Shown here: positions 51,689-61,410 of the stretch, piece by piece
Layout: every line of letters begins with the position of its first letter
Numbering within the stretch: the first letter of the stretch is position 1
Source of the DNA: Polaribacter filamentus
GTDB lineage: Bacteria > Bacteroidota > Bacteroidia > Flavobacteriales > Flavobacteriaceae
Reading direction: 5' to 3'
Assembly: GCF_002943715.1 (NCBI RefSeq)
Contig: NZ_MQUA01000013.1
Location: 186,001-250,000, forward strand
DNA length: 64,000 bases
Made by a program: the position numbers and the translations under genes
The notes under the pieces: generated by a model
Told to the model about the DNA's origin: nothing
Database searches by the model: none
Seen by the model: the letters and a program-made list of their open reading frames with translations, nothing else

Positions 51689-54340
51689 ATGATAAAACAA
51701 TTAAAAAAGGGAATTAAAATTACATTAACATTACTGACATTTCTAATAACTGTACAATTAAGTGCTCAAACTGTGCTGAGCGGTAAGGTTATAGATTCTA
51801 ATGACAAATCTCCTTTACCAGGAGCAAATATACTAATTATAGGAGGTTCTGAAGGAGCATCAACAGATTTTGATGGGAATTTTACTTTAAAAGTAACGAA
51901 ACAATTTCCTTATACTATAACAGTTAGTTTTACTGGTTATGATACTAAAAGTATCAAAGTTAATAAAGCTTCAGATGTTTCTTTAATTAGATTAAATGAA
52001 GGTATTTCATTAGATGAGATTATTGTTTCAGCTTCTAGGAAAAGGGAGAAAATTCAAGAAGCACCAGCAGCAGTAAGTGTACTTTCTGCAAAAGCATTAG
52101 CAGCTTATGCTGTTTCAAACCCTGTACAAGCATTACAAAATTTAACAGGAGTTGATGTAGCAACTTATGGTATTGGAGAATCAAAAATTAATTTAAGAGG
52201 TAAGTCTACAGTTTTTCAATCGGAAACGCTTGTTATTGTAGATTATAGAAATATTAGTATGCCAAGTTTGGGGCAAAACAAATCTGGTCAAAATCCAGTA
52301 GATGCAATCGATTTAGAACGCGTAGAGGTTATTAAAGGACCAGGAAGTGCATTATATGGACCTGGGGTAGAAGCAGGAGTTGTGCATTTTATTACCAAAA
52401 GTCCATTTAAAAAACAAGGTTTAACCTTGTCTATGGGGTTAGGTAATCAAAGTCAATTTCAAACAGCATTTAGATATGCAGAAGTTTCTGAAAATAAAAA
52501 ATTAGGTTTTAAATTTACAGGGTATCATAGAACAGCAGAAGACTTTTCTTTTGATGACGCAGAAAGCCAAGCTCGTTTAGAGAGCTATGGCTCGTTTACG
52601 AGTAAGATAATTACCAGTGGAGTGGATGGCCGTACTTTTGAAGTAAAAGTGCCAGATTTACATACTGAAAGCTATGGTGTAACTGGGACACTAGAGTACA
52701 AACCATCCGATAAAACGACAATAACAAGTTTAGCGGGTTATAGTACGACTGAAGGTTTATTTAGAACTGCGCAAGGTGATGGATATCAAACTGCACCAAG
52801 AGGTTTTGCTCAAGTTCGTATGCAATCTGGAGGTTTGTTTGCACAAGTTTTTTGGTCTCAACAAAATGCAGGAGAAAATACGTGGTTGTATGGACCAGCA
52901 TTAACGAACTTTAATAATGCAGAGCAATTAGAAGGACAAGTACAATACAATTGGGATGTTTCTCAAAATTTAAACCTTATTGTCGGTTCAGATTATAAAA
53001 CTTTTGATACCGATACCAAGGGTACTATTAATGGTAAATATGAAGATGCAGATGAATATTCTATAATTGGTGCTTATGCACAAGGTAAATATAATGCAAC
53101 AGATAAGTTAGATATTACAGCAGCAGCAAGAGTTGATAGATTTGCAGCTTTAAATCATATTTCTTTTTCACCAAGAGTTGCAGCTGTTTACAAAGCAAGT
53201 GATAATCATACGTTTAGAGCTACTTTTAACCAGTCAACTGGTGCTCCACTAGGTATTAATTTATTTACAGATTTGCCAACTGGTCAAGGGCCAGCGGGTT
53301 CTTTAATTTGGTTAACAGGTGGTGCAGAAGCATTTACCTATAATAATGGAAATGCGTATAGTTTTATAACTCAATCTGCAGTAACAAGTACTGATTTTCC
53401 TTTAAGAGCATTATATAATATGGTTGCTGCAAATTTTGCTGGTAGCCCTTTAGCAGCAAGTGTTAATGCTGTAGGTACGCAAATAACAGGTACAACATCT
53501 GCAACCGTTTTTGGAACTCCAATAAAAAGAGGTCCATTAGTACCCTCAACATCTAGTCAATTTGAAATTGGATATTCAGGCAGCCCAACTAACAAGTTGA
53601 AAGTTACATTAGATGCCTATTATAATAAAAGAAATAATAATATATCATCTACTTTATTGTCTTCAAAATTTTATGGTTATGCAACAGCAGGATCTGATTT
53701 AGCAGCAGCAATTACAGCTGTAAATCCTGGTTTCGCAAATTACGTATTACCTTCTGGTGCTACTGTAGCACAAACTTTTGCCGGAGGAATTAACGGTGTA
53801 ACTTTGAATGCTTCAACTGGAGCACCAAATCCTTTAGGTTTTATGTCATCAGATCAATCACCAGGAAATGCTTTAGATATTACCTATTTTAATGTTGAGA
53901 GTGTAGATTATGTAGGGGTAGATTTGGGGTTAGATTATTTTATGTCAGATGATGTAACATTAAATGGTAGTATTTCTTGGTTAAGTAATTCATATTGGGA
54001 TGAAGTAGCGATATCTGGATCAACTCAAAAAGTACCTTTTTCTCTAAATGTTCCAGAAATTATGGCAAAATTAGCTATAAACTACAGCCCAGAATTAGGT
54101 TTCAATGCAAATGCAGCAGTTCGTTATAGAGGCGAATTTCAATCTGAGAATGGAGGTGCTTGGACAGGTACAACAGAAGCTTCTACATTAGTAGATTTAA
54201 GTTTTGGATATAACTTTGATAAAAATATTGCATTTAAACTAACTAGTGGTAATCTTTTTGATTCTAAATACAGACCAATAGCAAATGCTCCATTTATTGG
54301 AAGAACTATTTTAGGTCAATTAACTTTACATTTCGATTAA
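51689..54340 (+). CDS. TonB-dependent outer-membrane receptor with carboxypeptidase-like regulatory domain
   Basis: The 883-residue receptor has a signal peptide (LLTFLITVQLSAQ), a CarboxypepD_reg-like domain (about 28-108; VLSGKVIDSNDKSPLPGANI, split by turn), a TonB-box-like DEIIVSA, a plug (about 120-240; VIKGPGSALYGPGVEAGV) and a 22-strand barrel ending LGQLTLHFD. It imports a ligand using proton motive force through TonB. No SusD partner follows, so a polysaccharide locus is unlikely; its position with lipid-modifying genes suggests a lipid or amphiphile ligand. A terminator after it may separate it from the GMC gene. Confidence 0.92.
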   Translation: MIKQLKKGIKITLTLLTFLITVQLSAQTVLSGKVIDSNDKSPLPGANILIIGGSEGASTDFDGNFTLKVTKQFPYTITVSFTGYDTKSIKVNKASDVSLIRLNEGISLDEIIVSASRKREKIQEAPAAVSVLSAKALAAYAVSNPVQALQNLTGVDVATYGIGESKINLRGKSTVFQSETLVIVDYRNISMPSLGQNKSGQNPVDAIDLERVEVIKGPGSALYGPGVEAGVVHFITKSPFKKQGLTLSMGLGNQSQFQTAFRYAEVSENKKLGFKFTGYHRTAEDFSFDDAESQARLESYGSFTSKIITSGVDGRTFEVKVPDLHTESYGVTGTLEYKPSDKTTITSLAGYSTTEGLFRTAQGDGYQTAPRGFAQVRMQSGGLFAQVFWSQQNAGENTWLYGPALTNFNNAEQLEGQVQYNWDVSQNLNLIVGSDYKTFDTDTKGTINGKYEDADEYSIIGAYAQGKYNATDKLDITAAARVDRFAALNHISFSPRVAAVYKASDNHTFRATFNQSTGAPLGINLFTDLPTGQGPAGSLIWLTGGAEAFTYNNGNAYSFITQSAVTSTDFPLRALYNMVAANFAGSPLAASVNAVGTQITGTTSATVFGTPIKRGPLVPSTSSQFEIGYSGSPTNKLKVTLDAYYNKRNNNISSTLLSSKFYGYATAGSDLAAAITAVNPGFANYVLPSGATVAQTFAGGINGVTLNASTGAPNPLGFMSSDQSPGNALDITYFNVESVDYVGVDLGLDYFMSDDVTLNGSISWLSNSYWDEVAISGSTQKVPFSLNVPEIMAKLAINYSPELGFNANAAVRYRGEFQSENGGAWTGTTEASTLVDLSFGYNFDKNIAFKLTSGNLFDSKYRPIANAPFIGRTILGQLTLHFD

Positions 54341-54375
54341 TTATTTATTAACGTATTCAATTAATTACTTGCACG

Positions 54376-54410
54376 AGAGGAATAGTTTAAAAATTATTCC
54401 TCTTTTTTTT
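54376..54410 (+). terminator. terminator between the TonB receptor and GMC genes
   Basis: agaggaata (54376-54384) pairs with tattcctct (54395-54403), followed by eight Ts. The GMC ATG begins at 54419, so either the GMC unit has a promoter inside this region or depends on readthrough. Confidence 0.75.
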
Positions 54411-54418
54411 AAAATATT

Positions 54419-55990
54419 ATGAAAAATTTAGAATATGATTACGTAATTATTGGAAGTGGCTTTGGTGGTTCTGTTAGTGCATTACGTCTTTCTGAAAAAG
54501 GATATAAAGTTTTAGTTATAGAAAAAGGAAAATGGTTTAAAGCAGAAGACTTTCCTAAAACTAATTGGAACTTTAAAAAGTGGTTGTGGCTTCCTCAAGT
54601 AGGTTTTCAAGGTTTTTTTAAGATGACTTTTTTAAATCACGTTACAGTACTTTCGGGTGTTGGAGTTGGGGGTGGTTCATTAACCTACGCAAATACATTA
54701 CCAGTTCCTAAAGGCGATTTTTTTGAATCAGGTAGCTGGTCAGATCTTAACAATTGGAAAAATATTTTAGAACCATTTTATGAAACAGCATATAAAATGT
54801 TAGGTGCTGCAACAAATCCTAAACTAGATGCATCAGATCTAGCGTTAAAAGAATTAGCAAAAGATATTGGTAAAGAGGCACATTTTGAAGCAGCCAAAGT
54901 AGCTATCTATTTTGGCGAATCGGGGCGTACAGTAAAAGACCCCTATTTTAACGGTAAAGGACCAGACAGAACAGGTTGTGTGCATTGTGGTGCTTGTATG
55001 ACAGGTTGTCGATACAATTCTAAAAATACTTTAGACAAAAATTACTTGTATTTAGCGCAGCAATTAGGCGCTACAATTATTGCAGAGAAAGAGGTAATAA
55101 ATGTATTGCCTATAAATAAAGATGATGGAAGCGATGGGTATACAGTTGAATATAAATCAAAATTAGGAAAGAAATTAAAAGGAAAAGTAACCACAAAAGG
55201 AGTTATTTTCTCTGGTGGCGTGATGGGAACTGTACCATTATTACTAGAATTAAAAGATAAAAGTTTACCATATCTTTCTGATAAAGTAGGGTGTAATATT
55301 AGAACCAACAACGAATCACTATTGGTGATGACTTCTACTGAAAAAAATCATAAAGATTACTCTAAAGGAATCGCAATTGGTTCTGTTCTACACACTGATG
55401 AGAATAGTCATCTAGAGCCGGTTCGTTATGGTGAAGGGTCAAGTTTTTTTAGAACACTAACCATACCAACTATTCATAATAAGTTTGTTGTATTTAGACT
55501 TTTAGGAATGTTTGGAATTATATTGAAACAACCTTTACGTTTTTTGAAAACAGTATTTGCAAAAAACTACGCTAAGAGAACTACTGTTTTGTTATTTATG
55601 CAAACATTAGACAGTACTTTACGGATTAAAAAAGGATTTTTTACAAGGATGAAAACAGTTACAGAAGGTGGTCAAAAACCTAATGCATTTATTCCTGAGG
55701 CGCTAACTTTAGGTAAAAAATTCGCTAAAATGGTAAAAGCAATTCCATATGCTAATTTTACAGATGTATTATTAGGAAGTCCAACAACAGCACATATCTT
55801 AGGAGGTGCGGTAATGGGAGAAGACATTTCTGTTGGTGTTATTGATAAAGAATGTAAAGTCTTTGGGTATCAAAATATGATGGTTTGTGATGGAGCTATG
55901 ATTTCTGCAAATCCTGGCGTAAATCCCTCTTTATCAATCACAGCAATTACAGAATATGCAATGAGTAAAATTCCAAATAAAGAAGCATAA
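54419..55990 (+). CDS. GMC-family FAD oxidoreductase with a ferredoxin-like cysteine motif
   Basis: The 523-residue flavoprotein starts with the FAD motif IIGSGFGGSVSALRL (GSGFGG at 12-17) and ends with the GMC signature HILGGAVMGE, NPGVNPSLSITA. Between them lies a CxxCxxCxxxC cluster (Cys187, 190, 193, 197; CVHCGACMTGC), as in the cholesterol-oxidase-like/long-chain alcohol oxidase branch. It should oxidise an alcohol to aldehyde or ketone; the Cys set may bind a 4Fe-4S cluster to pass electrons to the membrane. It is next to the DUF1254 lipoprotein and part of the lipid cluster; the alcohol substrate is unknown. Confidence 0.85.
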   Translation: MKNLEYDYVIIGSGFGGSVSALRLSEKGYKVLVIEKGKWFKAEDFPKTNWNFKKWLWLPQVGFQGFFKMTFLNHVTVLSGVGVGGGSLTYANTLPVPKGDFFESGSWSDLNNWKNILEPFYETAYKMLGAATNPKLDASDLALKELAKDIGKEAHFEAAKVAIYFGESGRTVKDPYFNGKGPDRTGCVHCGACMTGCRYNSKNTLDKNYLYLAQQLGATIIAEKEVINVLPINKDDGSDGYTVEYKSKLGKKLKGKVTTKGVIFSGGVMGTVPLLLELKDKSLPYLSDKVGCNIRTNNESLLVMTSTEKNHKDYSKGIAIGSVLHTDENSHLEPVRYGEGSSFFRTLTIPTIHNKFVVFRLLGMFGIILKQPLRFLKTVFAKNYAKRTTVLLFMQTLDSTLRIKKGFFTRMKTVTEGGQKPNAFIPEALTLGKKFAKMVKAIPYANFTDVLLGSPTTAHILGGAVMGEDISVGVIDKECKVFGYQNMMVCDGAMISANPGVNPSLSITAITEYAMSKIPNKEA

Positions 55991-56013
55991 TGCCAGAATT
56001 TCAAGAATCAAAA

Positions 56014-57537
56014 ATGAAAAAAGTAATTAAAATTTCTGCATTACTTCTACTAATAACATTAAGCTATCAATGTAAACAAAAAGGAGAATCTGCAAAAGAG
56101 GGTGCCGTAAATACTTCTAAAGTTAAAAACACGTCAATTTTAAACGCAACATCTATAGAAGATGTGAAAGCGCTAGATGATGAAGCAAAAAGACAATTAG
56201 GGGAAAACATTGGAGTACAAGCATACATTTATAGTATTCCTATTGTTAGAGAAATGCTGTTTAGAAATAAATTTTCTAAGATGGTTGCCGATGTGAATAC
56301 CGCAAACAAATCTTTTTTTTCTGAAAATGGCAAAGATGGAGTGCACCTAAATGAGTTTGTACATTTAAGAATTCTTACCAATCATTATTTTGAATCGGGT
56401 GTAACACCAAATATAGACACACAATATTCGCCAGCCTTTATAGATGTTAGTGAAGGGCCTATTGTTTTTACAGTACCTAAAATAGCTCGATATCACTCAA
56501 TTCAGATAACGGATGCTTATCTAGAAAATGTTCATTATTTGGCAGGAAGCAATAAGGAAGATTATGAAGGGAATTACATGGTCGTAAAGCCCAATTGGAA
56601 AGGTGAAAAACCAAGTTCAATTTCTAAAGTAATTGAAATGCCAACCGATATTGGTTTTGTGCTTTTAAGAATCTTAAACACAAACGAAAAAGGAGATACA
56701 GAGAAGGTGATTGCGATACAAGATCAATTTAAACTACAATCATTAAATTCATTTCTAGGAAAAGGAAAAGACCGTTACCCACTTTTATCCAAAGAGAAAA
56801 TGCCAATAGGAATAGAGTTTTATAACAGCATGTTAAAATATGTAAAAGCCTATCCGGATTTAAAAAATGATACTCACTTTTGGTTTTTAATGAAACAAAT
56901 TGGTATTGATAAAAATGAAACAGTTGATTTCAATTATGTAGATCCAAACATAAAAAAAGGCTTGTTACAAGCAATCCCAAAAGCAAAAGAAATTCTTTCT
57001 TGGAAAGCAAGAACAAGAGGCTATAAATCTAAAAGTAATTGGAATATAGATCCTATTGGAGGTTCCTACAATGTCGATGTTATGGCAAGAGCAGAATTCG
57101 CTGTTCAGGGTTTTGTTGTTCATGATGCAGATCAATGCCAATATTTTCATAGGTATTATGATAGTGAAGGAAATTCTTTATTGGGAGGCAATAATTATAC
57201 AATTACCTTTCAAAAAGATCAATTGCATCAAGCAGATGCATTTTGGTCTATCGTGGCTTACGATGCTGAATATAATTTAGTACCAAGAAAAGATTTACAT
57301 TATGCAGTCAGTGATCGAAGTGAAGGCTTAGAATATAATAAAGATTGTAGTCGAACCATTTATATTTAATCTGAAGAACCCGAAGGGAAAAAGAATAACT
57401 GAGTACCCATACCAAAAGAAGGTATTTTTAAATTGAATTTTAGAAATTATAGACCAAAAGAAACATTATTAAACAAGAATACTGTAGAAAATTATTTACC
57501 AGGAGTTGTTAAGAATAAAAACAAAATAAAAGTTTAG
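56014..57537 (+). pseudogene. DUF1254/DUF1214 lipoprotein with two nonsense codons near the C-terminus
   Basis: The preferred start is ATG 56014, whose product has a lipobox (LLLLITLSYQC); the frame is also open from an ATG at 55990 overlapping the GMC stop. DUF1254 (about residues 55-180; GVQAYIYSIPIVREM, DTQYSPAFIDVSEGP) and DUF1214 (C-terminal third; WSIVAYDAEYNLVP) are clear. Translation stops at TAA 57367-57369 after SRTIYI, where relatives have Gln; reading on gives SEEPEGKKNN, then TGA 57400-57402 where Trp is expected, then VPIPKEGIFKLNFRNYRPKE to a normal TAG at 57537. CAA-to-TAA and TGG-to-TGA changes explain both. The truncated protein lacks about 55 residues of the core. Confidence 0.8.
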
Positions 57538-57540
57538 CGT

Positions 57541-59025
57541 GTGTTAAATTTATCGATTTTATTAGAAAATAGTGCTATAAAATTCCCAAACAAAACGGCG
57601 TTTACATTTATGAACACTAGTTTGAGTTTTTCTCAAATTAATGAAGTTGCAAATCAAGTTGCAAACGGATTAGTAGATATTGGGATTAAACCCGGCGATA
57701 AAGTAGCGTTAAGTTGTTTTAATCTCCCTTATTTTCCAATAATTTATAATGGAATCTTAAAAGCAGGTGCAACAGTGGTGCCTTTAAGTGTTCTGTTAAA
57801 AGCTGACGAAATTAAATATCATCTAGAAAATAGTGAAGCTAAAGCATACTTTTGTTTTATGGGAACAGAAGATTTACCTATGGGGAAAATGGGACTTTCA
57901 GGTTTCTCTAAAGCAAAAAAGTGCGAACATTTTTTTATGATAATGCCAAAACCAGAAATGCCTTCGCCAATTAAAGGGACTAAAACTTTAGGCAGTTTAC
58001 TAGCAAATAAAGGAACTTCTTTTGACACGATAGAAACCAAAGCAACAGATACAGCGGTAATTGTATATACTTCTGGAACAATAGGAAAGCCAAAAGGAGC
58101 AGAATTATCACATAGTAATTTGATACAGAATACTACTTTAAGTGAAGGTTTATATAACTGTAGTAAAGATGATACGATTTTAATAGTATTACCTTTATTT
58201 CACATTTTTGCGATGACAGTTTTAATGAATGCTGCACTATATAAAGGAGCAACATCTATTTTATTACCTCGTTTTGATGCTGGCGCTGTTTTAGATTCAT
58301 TAGATAAACATAAAATTACTGTTTTTGCGGGTGTACCAAAGATGTATTGGGGCTTAAATAGTTATTTAGATGCAAATGATTTTGATATTTCTACTATAAA
58401 ATTAAATTTAAAAATGTGTCTTTCAGAAGGAGCATCTTTACCTGTTGCGGTTTTAGAAAAATTTGAAGAACGATTTGATATCCCAATTTTAGAAGGTTTT
58501 ATGATGTCTGAAGGTTCACCAGTAGTTACTTTTAATCAATTAGATACTGGTAGAAAACCAGGTTCTGTTGGGACTCCAGTTTGGGGAGTTCAAGTAAAAT
58601 TGGTAGATGCTAATGGAAATGAAGTTGTACAAGGAGAAAAAGGAGAGTTGTTGTACAAAGGACACAATGTAATGAAGGGGTATTATAATAACCCAAAAGC
58701 TACGGCTAAAACCAAACAAAACGGATGGTTGTATTCTGGTTATATCGCGATAAAAGATGAAGATGGTTTTTATTTTATTGTTGATAGAACTAAAGACATG
58801 ATTATTCGTAGAGATTTAAATATTTATCCAAGAGAAGTAGAAACTGTAATGATGAAACATCCTGATATTTCTATGGCAGCTGTAATTGGGATTCCAGATG
58901 AAGAAATGGGTGAAGAAGTGAAAGCGTTTGTTGTTTTAAAAGAAAACACTTCAGCCACCGAAGAAGAATTAAGGCAGTTTACTAAAGATAACATAGCAGC
59001 ATATAAATATCCTAGAGTTATATAA
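57541..59025 (+). CDS. AMP-forming acyl-CoA ligase, truncated and with altered catalytic residues
   Basis: The GTG-started, 494-residue protein is an ANL-superfamily acyl-CoA ligase: P-loop YTSGTIGKPKG (176-186), LPLFHIFAM and the C-terminal domain with VDRTKDMIIRR and YPREVE. Two things suggest lost function. The invariant Asp of the T/S-GD motif is Tyr (SGYIA, Tyr401). A TAA at 59023-59025 stops the protein at YPRVI, while the next codons in the same frame (IIKALPSSTTGKILKKEL) encode the missing C-terminus with the catalytic Lys. RRDLN in place of RGGFN-like sequence may be a compensating indel pair. The frame continues without a stop into the aldehyde dehydrogenase gene. Confidence 0.75.
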   Translation: MLNLSILLENSAIKFPNKTAFTFMNTSLSFSQINEVANQVANGLVDIGIKPGDKVALSCFNLPYFPIIYNGILKAGATVVPLSVLLKADEIKYHLENSEAKAYFCFMGTEDLPMGKMGLSGFSKAKKCEHFFMIMPKPEMPSPIKGTKTLGSLLANKGTSFDTIETKATDTAVIVYTSGTIGKPKGAELSHSNLIQNTTLSEGLYNCSKDDTILIVLPLFHIFAMTVLMNAALYKGATSILLPRFDAGAVLDSLDKHKITVFAGVPKMYWGLNSYLDANDFDISTIKLNLKMCLSEGASLPVAVLEKFEERFDIPILEGFMMSEGSPVVTFNQLDTGRKPGSVGTPVWGVQVKLVDANGNEVVQGEKGELLYKGHNVMKGYYNNPKATAKTKQNGWLYSGYIAIKDEDGFYFIVDRTKDMIIRRDLNIYPREVETVMMKHPDISMAAVIGIPDEEMGEEVKAFVVLKENTSATEEELRQFTKDNIAAYKYPRVI

Positions 59026-59094
59026 ATTATTAAAGCATTACCATCGAGTACAACCGGCAAAATATTAAAAAAAGAACTACGTAAATTATACATT

Positions 59095-60519
59095 ATGGAA
59101 GCGAACAAAGATCAATTAAGTTTAAAAGACATTACTGCTGTTTTTAATTTGCAAAAAGCAAATCAATTTGCAGTAGCAAACCAACCAATATCAGAAAGAA
59201 GAAGAAAGTTAAAAGCGTTAAAAAAAGCGGTAGAAGTTACTTTTAGAAGCGCAATACAAGAAGCTCTTTATAAAGATATGGGTAAGCCAAAGGCAGAGGT
59301 AGATTTGACAGAAATTTACCCTGTAACTAGTGAAATTAAACATGCGTTAAGTCATTTAAATTCTTGGACACGCAAACAAAGTGTTTCTACTCCATTGGCT
59401 TTTATGGGAGCTAGTTCTTCAATACAATACGAGCCAAAAGGAGTTTGTTTAATTATTTCACCATGGAATTTCCCTGTAAATTTAACGATTGCACCTCTAG
59501 TGAGTGCAATTTCGGCTGGTAATACCGTTATCATAAAACCTTCTGAAATGACACCACACATTTCAAAAGTTATGAAAGAATTAATTGCTTCCGTTTTTGA
59601 AGAAAATGAAGTAACATTGGTTGAAGGTGCTATACAGACATCAACTGATTTATTATCATTACCATTTAATCACATCTTTTTTACAGGCGCACCATCTATA
59701 GGGAAAATAGTAATGTCTGCAGCAGCAAAACATTTAACGTCAGTTACATTAGAATTGGGAGGAAAATCTCCAACAATTGTAGACGAAACAGCATCCATTA
59801 AAACCGCAGCAAAAAGAATTGCTTGGGGTAAATTTGTGAATGCGGGTCAAGTTTGTATTGCCCCAGATTATATTTATGTTCATGAAAGTAAACAAGAGGA
59901 ATTAGTTGCTGAATTCAAAAAAGTAATTCAATCTTTTTACGGAGATGGCGCAAACAATTCTGCTAATTATACTCAAATTGTAAACTCATCGCATAAAAGT
60001 AGAGTTGGAGAAATGATAACAGAAGCAAAAGCACAAGGAGCAACTGTTGCTTATGGAGGTACAATTGATTGTGATTCTAACTTTATAGAGCCAACAATTT
60101 TAACCAATGTAAATATGGACTCTAAAGTGATGCAAAATGAAATTTTCGGTCCTGTTTTACCAATTATTTCTTACAAAAATATATCAGAAGTGATAGATAC
60201 TATCAATTCAAAAGAAAAACCTTTAGCCTTATACGTTTATAGTAAGAGTAATAAAAACATAAAAAATATTTTAAAGAATACGAGAGCAGGCGGTTCATGC
60301 ATAAACAATAATGCGGTTCATTTCTTTAATAATAATTTACCTTTTGGAGGGTCAAATAATAGCGGAATAGGGAAGTCTCACGGTGTGTTTGGTTTTCAAG
60401 AATTTTCGAATGCAAGAGGAGTTTTGAAACAACACATTCCGGGTGCTCTAGAAATGTTGATGCCACCATATACTAATTTTAAAGAAAGACTAATTAATCT
60501 AACAATTAAATGGTTTTAA
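59095..60519 (+). CDS. class-3-like (fatty) aldehyde dehydrogenase
   Basis: The 474-residue NAD(P)+-dependent enzyme matches the ALDH3/coniferyl-aldehyde type: PWNFPVNL (Asn125), FTGAPSIGK, LELGGKSP (Glu220) and GQVCIAPD (Cys254). The C-terminus PPYTNFKERLINLTIKWF is hydrophobic/amphipathic as in membrane-associated fatty aldehyde dehydrogenases. It could oxidise the aldehyde made by the AGMO-like hydroxylase or the GMC enzyme. It is in the same frame as, and follows without a stop, the broken C-terminus of the ligase; an own start at ATG 59095 is assumed. Confidence 0.88.
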   Translation: MEANKDQLSLKDITAVFNLQKANQFAVANQPISERRRKLKALKKAVEVTFRSAIQEALYKDMGKPKAEVDLTEIYPVTSEIKHALSHLNSWTRKQSVSTPLAFMGASSSIQYEPKGVCLIISPWNFPVNLTIAPLVSAISAGNTVIIKPSEMTPHISKVMKELIASVFEENEVTLVEGAIQTSTDLLSLPFNHIFFTGAPSIGKIVMSAAAKHLTSVTLELGGKSPTIVDETASIKTAAKRIAWGKFVNAGQVCIAPDYIYVHESKQEELVAEFKKVIQSFYGDGANNSANYTQIVNSSHKSRVGEMITEAKAQGATVAYGGTIDCDSNFIEPTILTNVNMDSKVMQNEIFGPVLPIISYKNISEVIDTINSKEKPLALYVYSKSNKNIKNILKNTRAGGSCINNNAVHFFNNNLPFGGSNNSGIGKSHGVFGFQEFSNARGVLKQHIPGALEMLMPPYTNFKERLINLTIKWF

Positions 60520-60522
60520 AAG

Positions 60523-61407
60523 ATGGAAGCAGAGCAAATAAGTAAACTAGCTCCGGCAATATTTTTATTAGTTTTAGGTGTTATAGAGGCTTTAGGAGGT
60601 TTGTATTTTAATAATGATAGAAGAACTAAAAATGATTATGTTATAGAGATTTTATGTTTGGTAACTTTACCCACCTTAATTCAACCTGCAATTTTATTAA
60701 CAACTTTGTTTGCTATGAAGGCTTGGTTTCCAGGGTTAGAAGATTATTTTATAAACTCTTCTTTGTGGTGGCATGTTGCGGCATTTTTAGTGTTAGATGA
60801 CATGACACAGTATTGGTGGCATAGACTTTCGCATGTAAGTCCGACGATGTGGAAATTGCACAGGCCGCATCACGTAGTAGAAGAAATGGGTGTTATGGTA
60901 ACTTATAGAAACGCTACATTATACTATGCTTTAATGCCAGGTCTATGGTTTACAGGACTGCTTATTTATTTCGGGATGGGCTATGTGTATTTGTTTTATC
61001 TTCCAATAAAATTAGTATTTATTTTATTAGCCCATAGCGAAACAAGATGGGATCGATTTTTATTCAAATACAAAATACTACATCCAATTGCTTGGGTTAT
61101 AGAACGTACAATAACATTGCCAAGTACACATTATGCGCATCATGGTTTAACGGAAGAAGATGGTATATCGCATCCAAATGGTAATTTTGGTAATTTAATT
61201 TTTTTTTGGGATGTATTATTTGGAACTGCAAAAATTACAAGAAAATACCCTAGTAGATTTGGAGCTTGGAATCAGATGAAAGAACCCTGGTATGTGCAGC
61301 TAATGTTTCCGTTTATAAGATCTAAGGATCCACGAAGTGAATTGTATTCTCTTAAAACAAATAACGATTATAATCCATCTAAAGATTTTAAAGAATTTAC
61401 GAAATAA
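60523..61407 (+). CDS. second membrane fatty-acid hydroxylase/sterol desaturase-family protein
   Basis: The 294-residue multi-pass protein has the di-iron His boxes HRLSH (100-104), HRPHH (113-117) and HYAHH (203-207), in the order expected for fatty-acid hydroxylase/C5-sterol-desaturase types. It is shorter and only distantly similar to the AGMO-like protein. Substrate unknown. It starts three bases after the ALDH stop and ends three bases before the condensing enzyme, so it is part of the same unit. Confidence 0.87.
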   Translation: MEAEQISKLAPAIFLLVLGVIEALGGLYFNNDRRTKNDYVIEILCLVTLPTLIQPAILLTTLFAMKAWFPGLEDYFINSSLWWHVAAFLVLDDMTQYWWHRLSHVSPTMWKLHRPHHVVEEMGVMVTYRNATLYYALMPGLWFTGLLIYFGMGYVYLFYLPIKLVFILLAHSETRWDRFLFKYKILHPIAWVIERTITLPSTHYAHHGLTEEDGISHPNGNFGNLIFFWDVLFGTAKITRKYPSRFGAWNQMKEPWYVQLMFPFIRSKDPRSELYSLKTNNDYNPSKDFKEFTK

Positions 61408-61410
61408 TTT

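Noticed and set aside
51689..54340. Polysaccharide utilisation locus (SusC-like)
   Set aside because: No SusD gene follows and no glycoside hydrolases are nearby; neighbours are lipid-type enzymes.
43229..57402. TGA read as Trp (changed genetic code)
   Set aside because: TGA appears in place of Trp in two genes, but TAA also replaces Gln, TGG is used normally everywhere, and TGA serves as a normal stop elsewhere; decay explains it better.
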